Shown here: positions 6,622 to 9,362 of the stretch, piece after piece
Numbering within the stretch: position 1 is the stretch's first letter
Layout of the letters: the number at the start of each line of letters is the position of its first letter
Assembly: GCA_002381765.1 (NCBI GenBank)
Contig: DFXX01000031.1
Location: 4,586 to 13,947 of the forward strand
Origin: Bacteriovoracaceae bacterium UBA4097
GTDB lineage: Bacteria; Bdellovibrionota; Bacteriovoracia; Bacteriovoracales; Bacteriovoracaceae
Length of the DNA: 9,362 nt
Direction of reading: 5' to 3'
Notes under the pieces: generated by a model
Told to the model about the DNA's origin: nothing
Databases searched by the model: none
What the model saw: only the letters and a program-made list of their open reading frames with translations
Position numbers and translations under genes: made by a program

Positions 6622-8471
6622 TATAGGGCCCTTGCTGCGACGACTGCCAGGGTGGCAGGCCGAATCCCTTCAATAAGTTTTAATTGACCGAAGGTTTCTG
6701 GTTTAATTTTGGAGATTCTCTGCTTACATTCAAAGGAAATATTGCGTGAGGAGCATAAATCTTCCCACTTAAGTTTCATTCCATCCATTTTCTTTAGTTT
6801 ATCGTACTGACCTTCTGAGCGTTTAATATATCCTTCGTATTTTTTGGAAATAGCGACGGTTTTTAGTAAATCATAATTAATACTGACGTGATGGTAGTCC
6901 ATTATTCTTTGTAAGGTAGTAACGGGATTAAGCCAGCCCTGTCGAATGATTTCACTTACACTCATTCTGCGATTCAATTGTTCTTTATCCCCTATCCCCG
7001 CAAACTCCAACATCAATGGATGACCTTCACTTACCATCATTTCTTCACAAAATTCAGAAATAAGAGAAAATTCTGCCAGAAACGCTCTTTGATAGCTATC
7101 CAGTGGTGTATTCAGCAATAAATGAGCCCGATATGCTCCCATTCTTTGAATAGTATTGTCTTCGCGGATATAGAGTCGGTTTTCAGAGCGGGCAGTAAAG
7201 AGTCGATATGGCTCATCTCTGGTATTTGAGGTCAAATCTTCAATCATGACTCCAATATAACTCTCATGCCTACTCAAGATGAGCGGATCCAAGCCAAGAA
7301 TAGCAAGAGCGGCATTAACTCCGGCAATAAAACCCTGGCCTGCGGCTTCTTCATACCCAGAAGTTCCATTTACCTGGCCGGCAAAATAGAGATTCTCGAT
7401 TAATGTATGTTCTAAAGTTAGCTTCAATTCTGTGGTATCTACCACATCGTACTCTACTGCGTATCCATAGACCAAGATCTCTGCCTTCTCTAGGCCATGA
7501 ATCGAGCGCACATACTCCTCTTGTACCTCTTTTGGAAGTGAGGAAGATATTCCAGAAGGATAAACAGTATCTAAATCCAGTCCTTCTGGCTCAATAAAGA
7601 CATGATGTACATGCTTATCCGGATAACGAAATGCTTTATCTTCTATGGATGGACAATAACGAGCCCCAACTGCCTTGATCTGGCCATTAAACATGGGGCT
7701 CTTTTCTTTATTGTCACGAATAACCTGCATAGTAAATTCATTTGTGTGAGCAAGATAGCAGGAAACCTGAGGAGAATTCCTCTTAAAAGGATCATTTAAG
7801 GCGTGAAAGTTTCTCACTGTTGGATCAGAAGGCTGTTCTTCTAGAACTTCATAATTAATACTATTTTTATGCAATCTCGGAGGCGTTCCCGTCTTAAAAC
7901 GATGGGGCTGAGTCTTTATGTCCCTAAAAAGCTCCAGTAGACCTGATGATTGTTCGCAGCCTACCCTACCGCCAACCTTTTGTTCACTACCGGTATGAAG
8001 TTTACCATTTAAGAAGGTACCAACCGTCATGACCAGTTTCCTGGTCCTATAGGACCGTTCCGTCGTCTCAATGATAAAATCGTCAGCATGTTTATGGGCC
8101 GCTACCATCTTCTCCCGAATGACAGTGATATTAGGAATGGCTGTGATAATCTCTTCAGCTGCAATTGAATATAGCTCCTTGTCGATTTGAACTCGAGAGG
8201 ATTGAACAGCAAACCCCTTTGACTCATTCAAGGTTCGAAACTGAATGCCGGCCTTATCGGCCAGTATTCCCATTAAACCACCAAGAGCATCAAGCTCTCT
8301 TACCACTTGACCTTTACCAACTCCGCCCACCGAGGGATTACAGGGAGCTGAACCCAGGCCAATACCAGGCATCGTAATGATAGCAATGTCGAGCTGAAAC
8401 TGAGAGGCGATGTAGGCTGCTTCAATACCAGCATGCCCCCCGCCGATAATAACTATATCGAAAGTCTTCAT
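6621..8471 (-). CDS. mnmG: tRNA uridine-5-carboxymethylaminomethyl modification protein MnmG (GidA)
   Basis: With MnmE, this FAD protein installs the carboxymethylaminomethyl or aminomethyl group at C5 of wobble U34 in tRNAs that read two-codon boxes. Its 616 residues match the family (about 610-640). The FAD-binding Rossmann motif GGGHAG is at 10-15. The first conserved cysteine lies in APCNPSVGG (C44) and the second in the signature GARYCPSIEDK (C273). GTPPRL is at 195-200, and the second family signature AGQVNGTSGYEEAAGQG is at 365-381. The C-terminal helical MnmE/tRNA-contact region ends with PETFGQLKLIEGIRPATLA (591-609). The start at 8471 has GAGGA about 3-4 nt upstream; the ATG at 8482 is out of frame. 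The stop overlaps the rsmG start. A parS site separates it from mnmE. This is a complete and ordinary MnmG. Confidence 0.98.
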   Translation of the reverse strand: MKTFDIVIIGGGHAGIEAAYIASQFQLDIAIITMPGIGLGSAPCNPSVGGVGKGQVVRELDALGGLMGILADKAGIQFRTLNESKGFAVQSSRVQIDKELYSIAAEEIITAIPNITVIREKMVAAHKHADDFIIETTERSYRTRKLVMTVGTFLNGKLHTGSEQKVGGRVGCEQSSGLLELFRDIKTQPHRFKTGTPPRLHKNSINYEVLEEQPSDPTVRNFHALNDPFKRNSPQVSCYLAHTNEFTMQVIRDNKEKSPMFNGQIKAVGARYCPSIEDKAFRYPDKHVHHVFIEPEGLDLDTVYPSGISSSLPKEVQEEYVRSIHGLEKAEILVYGYAVEYDVVDTTELKLTLEHTLIENLYFAGQVNGTSGYEEAAGQGFIAGVNAALAILGLDPLILSRHESYIGVMIEDLTSNTRDEPYRLFTARSENRLYIREDNTIQRMGAYRAHLLLNTPLDSYQRAFLAEFSLISEFCEEMMVSEGHPLMLEFAGIGDKEQLNRRMSVSEIIRQGWLNPVTTLQRIMDYHHVSINYDLLKTVAISKKYEGYIKRSEGQYDKLKKMDGMKLKWEDLCSSRNISFECKQRISKIKPETFGQLKLIEGIRPATLAVVAARAL

Positions 8472-8480
8472 TGGTCCTCA

Positions 8481-8496
8481 TGTTCCACGTGGAACA
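8481..8496. promoter_or_regulatory. parS: parS centromere-like site between mnmE and mnmG
   Basis: TGTTCCACGTGGAACA, a perfect palindrome that extends to 18 bp here (8480-8497), fills the 28-nt gap between the mnmE stop and the mnmG Shine-Dalgarno. It is identical to the site at 6022-6037, about 2.4 kb away, and matches the conserved parS consensus. It is immediately next to the GAGGA ribosome binding site of mnmG. Confidence 0.94.
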
Positions 8497-8499
8497 TTT

Positions 8500-9362
8500 C
8501 TATTTTCCGATGCAAAAATCGGAAAAAATAGAATTTAAAATTTGATCTGGTGAAATTATACCGATGAGTTCTGAAATACAATGGCCTAAGGTATTTAATT
8601 CATGTGATAAAATGGCAACATCATCTTCATAACTAGCTGTTTTTTCATAGTTTACAAGCTGTTCATGGATCGCAAATACCAATTCTCGATGCCTGTCCAA
8701 TAAAATAGGTTTATCCGCCACTGTCTCTAAGTACTTTTTATTTACACTCTGAAAGAGCTGGCCCTCCCATTGGTGAGCCGATTCTTTGAGATTAATTGCC
8801 CCCATAGGACCAAGTTTTGGATAGCGATCAATGAGTTTTTTATGAGCTTCCAGAAAACCCGGCATATCAGCATGGGTGAAAAAAATAAGATCAAAAGATT
8901 GTTGAACCAATTCATCAAATCCCTCAATGATCTCCAGGGGATTAATGAGAAGAATGGAAAAGAAGCTCTCTTTTAGTTTCTTCTTAGTACGTCTAATACC
9001 CTCTGCTTCTATCTGATCTTCTGAGGATCGAAGTCCCGCCGTATCGATCAGCTTATATTTTATGCCCTCTATGACAATGCTCTCAGAGAGGTAGTCGCGA
9101 GTGGTACCGGCAACTGGCGAAACAATCGCTCTCTCATCGGCCAAGAGAATATTAAAGAGTGAACTCTTCCCAGAATTGGGAAGCCCGGCCAGAGTAATTT
9201 CAGGTTGGATGAGATTATGACTTAAAGGTTGCACACGCCGAAAGAGCGTTTCAAATCTTCTCTTAAAAGCAGCAAGTGAATCAAGAAAATGACTGCGTGC
9301 CGCCTCTTCACCCAGATCCTCACTGAAATCAATGGAAAGTTCTAAGGAAGCTTTGTGTTTTA
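8500..9362 (-). CDS. mnmE: tRNA modification GTPase MnmE (TrmE), 5' end outside the window
   Basis: MnmE is the potassium-dependent GTPase partner of MnmG. The frame is open to the window edge, giving 286 residues of an expected 450-460. The N-terminal folate-binding domain is missing only because of the edge. A GTG at 9234 is in frame, but coding similarity (SLELSIDFSEDL, then helical residues) continues upstream of it, so it is not the start. Seen in order: P-loop GLPNSGKSS (9186-9160) with the potassium-coordinating Asn, GTTRD, DTAG, and the catalytic Glu 12 residues after the DTAG Asp. The C-terminal helical domain ends in FSDFCIGK with the hallmark Cys. The guanine-specificity motif NKxD reads THAD (8877-8866), and the G5 SA(R/K) motif is not evident (NLKES in the expected region). 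The gene ends 28 nt before mnmG. Confidence 0.95.
   Translation of the reverse strand, partial: KHKASLELSIDFSEDLGEEAARSHFLDSLAAFKRRFETLFRRVQPLSHNLIQPEITLAGLPNSGKSSLFNILLADERAIVSPVAGTTRDYLSESIVIEGIKYKLIDTAGLRSSEDQIEAEGIRRTKKKLKESFFSILLINPLEIIEGFDELVQQSFDLIFFTHADMPGFLEAHKKLIDRYPKLGPMGAINLKESAHQWEGQLFQSVNKKYLETVADKPILLDRHRELVFAIHEQLVNYEKTASYEDDVAILSHELNTLGHCISELIGIISPDQILNSIFSDFCIGK

Noticed and set aside
7431..7446. Inverted repeat TGTGGTA-TC-TACCACA
   Set aside because: It lies inside mnmG and encodes ordinary family residues. A 7-bp arm repeat with a short loop is expected about once by chance in this length.
8043..8056. 14-bp perfect palindrome GGTCCTATAGGACC
   Set aside because: It occurs once, inside mnmG coding sequence. 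About half a site this good is expected by chance in 9 kb, and no partner copy was seen.
1..9362. Replication origin or DnaA-box cluster near the parS sites
   Set aside because: I found no TTATCCACA-type boxes or AT-rich unwinding tract in the short intergenic gaps; the origin is probably outside the window.

Overview
Every gene in this window lies on the minus strand, with almost no non-coding space. Read in the direction of transcription (from high to low coordinates) the order is mnmE (5' end off the window) - mnmG - rsmG - parA - parB - a small bactofilin - atpF' (b') - atpF (b) - atpH - atpA - atpG (3' end off the window). The DNA is fairly AT-rich. An origin-proximal mnmE-mnmG-rsmG-parA-parB block followed by a bactofilin and a b'/b type F1 operon is an arrangement I associate with the former deltaproteobacteria. 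With the low GC, I infer a predatory-type Bdellovibrionota member (Bacteriovorax or Halobacteriovorax-like). No marker in the window proves the genus.

Region 1 (about 5986-9362) holds translation-quality genes: the MnmE/MnmG pair that modifies the wobble uridine of certain tRNAs, and RsmG, which methylates 16S rRNA. Region 2 (about 3847-5948) is the chromosome segregation module: the ParA ATPase, the ParB CTPase/DNA-binding protein, and a bactofilin that could act as a polar or cortical scaffold. Two identical 16-bp perfect palindromes, TGTTCCACGTGGAACA, match the bacterial parS centromere. One lies in the mnmE/mnmG junction and one inside the 3' end of rsmG, just upstream of parA. The window therefore contains a complete ParABS system in cis and must be close to the replication origin, although no origin or DnaA-box cluster is visible here. 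Region 3 (1-3833) is the F1 and peripheral-stalk part of the ATP synthase. It has its own likely sigma-70 promoter after the bactofilin. The Fo genes atpB and atpE do not precede it, so the operon appears split.

Junctions are tight: TAATG overlaps at mnmG/rsmG and atpF/atpH, and a parB ribosome binding site built from the parA stop codon. This suggests strong translational coupling. No mobile element, CRISPR array, RNA gene or clear terminator was seen, and no stretch above 300 bases lacks a gene. I found no new multi-gene system. The points worth a second look are the two parS placements, an MnmE whose guanine-recognition motif has decayed, an RsmG with a substituted SAM-site residue and an altered N- and C-terminus, and the bactofilin between parAB and the ATP synthase genes.
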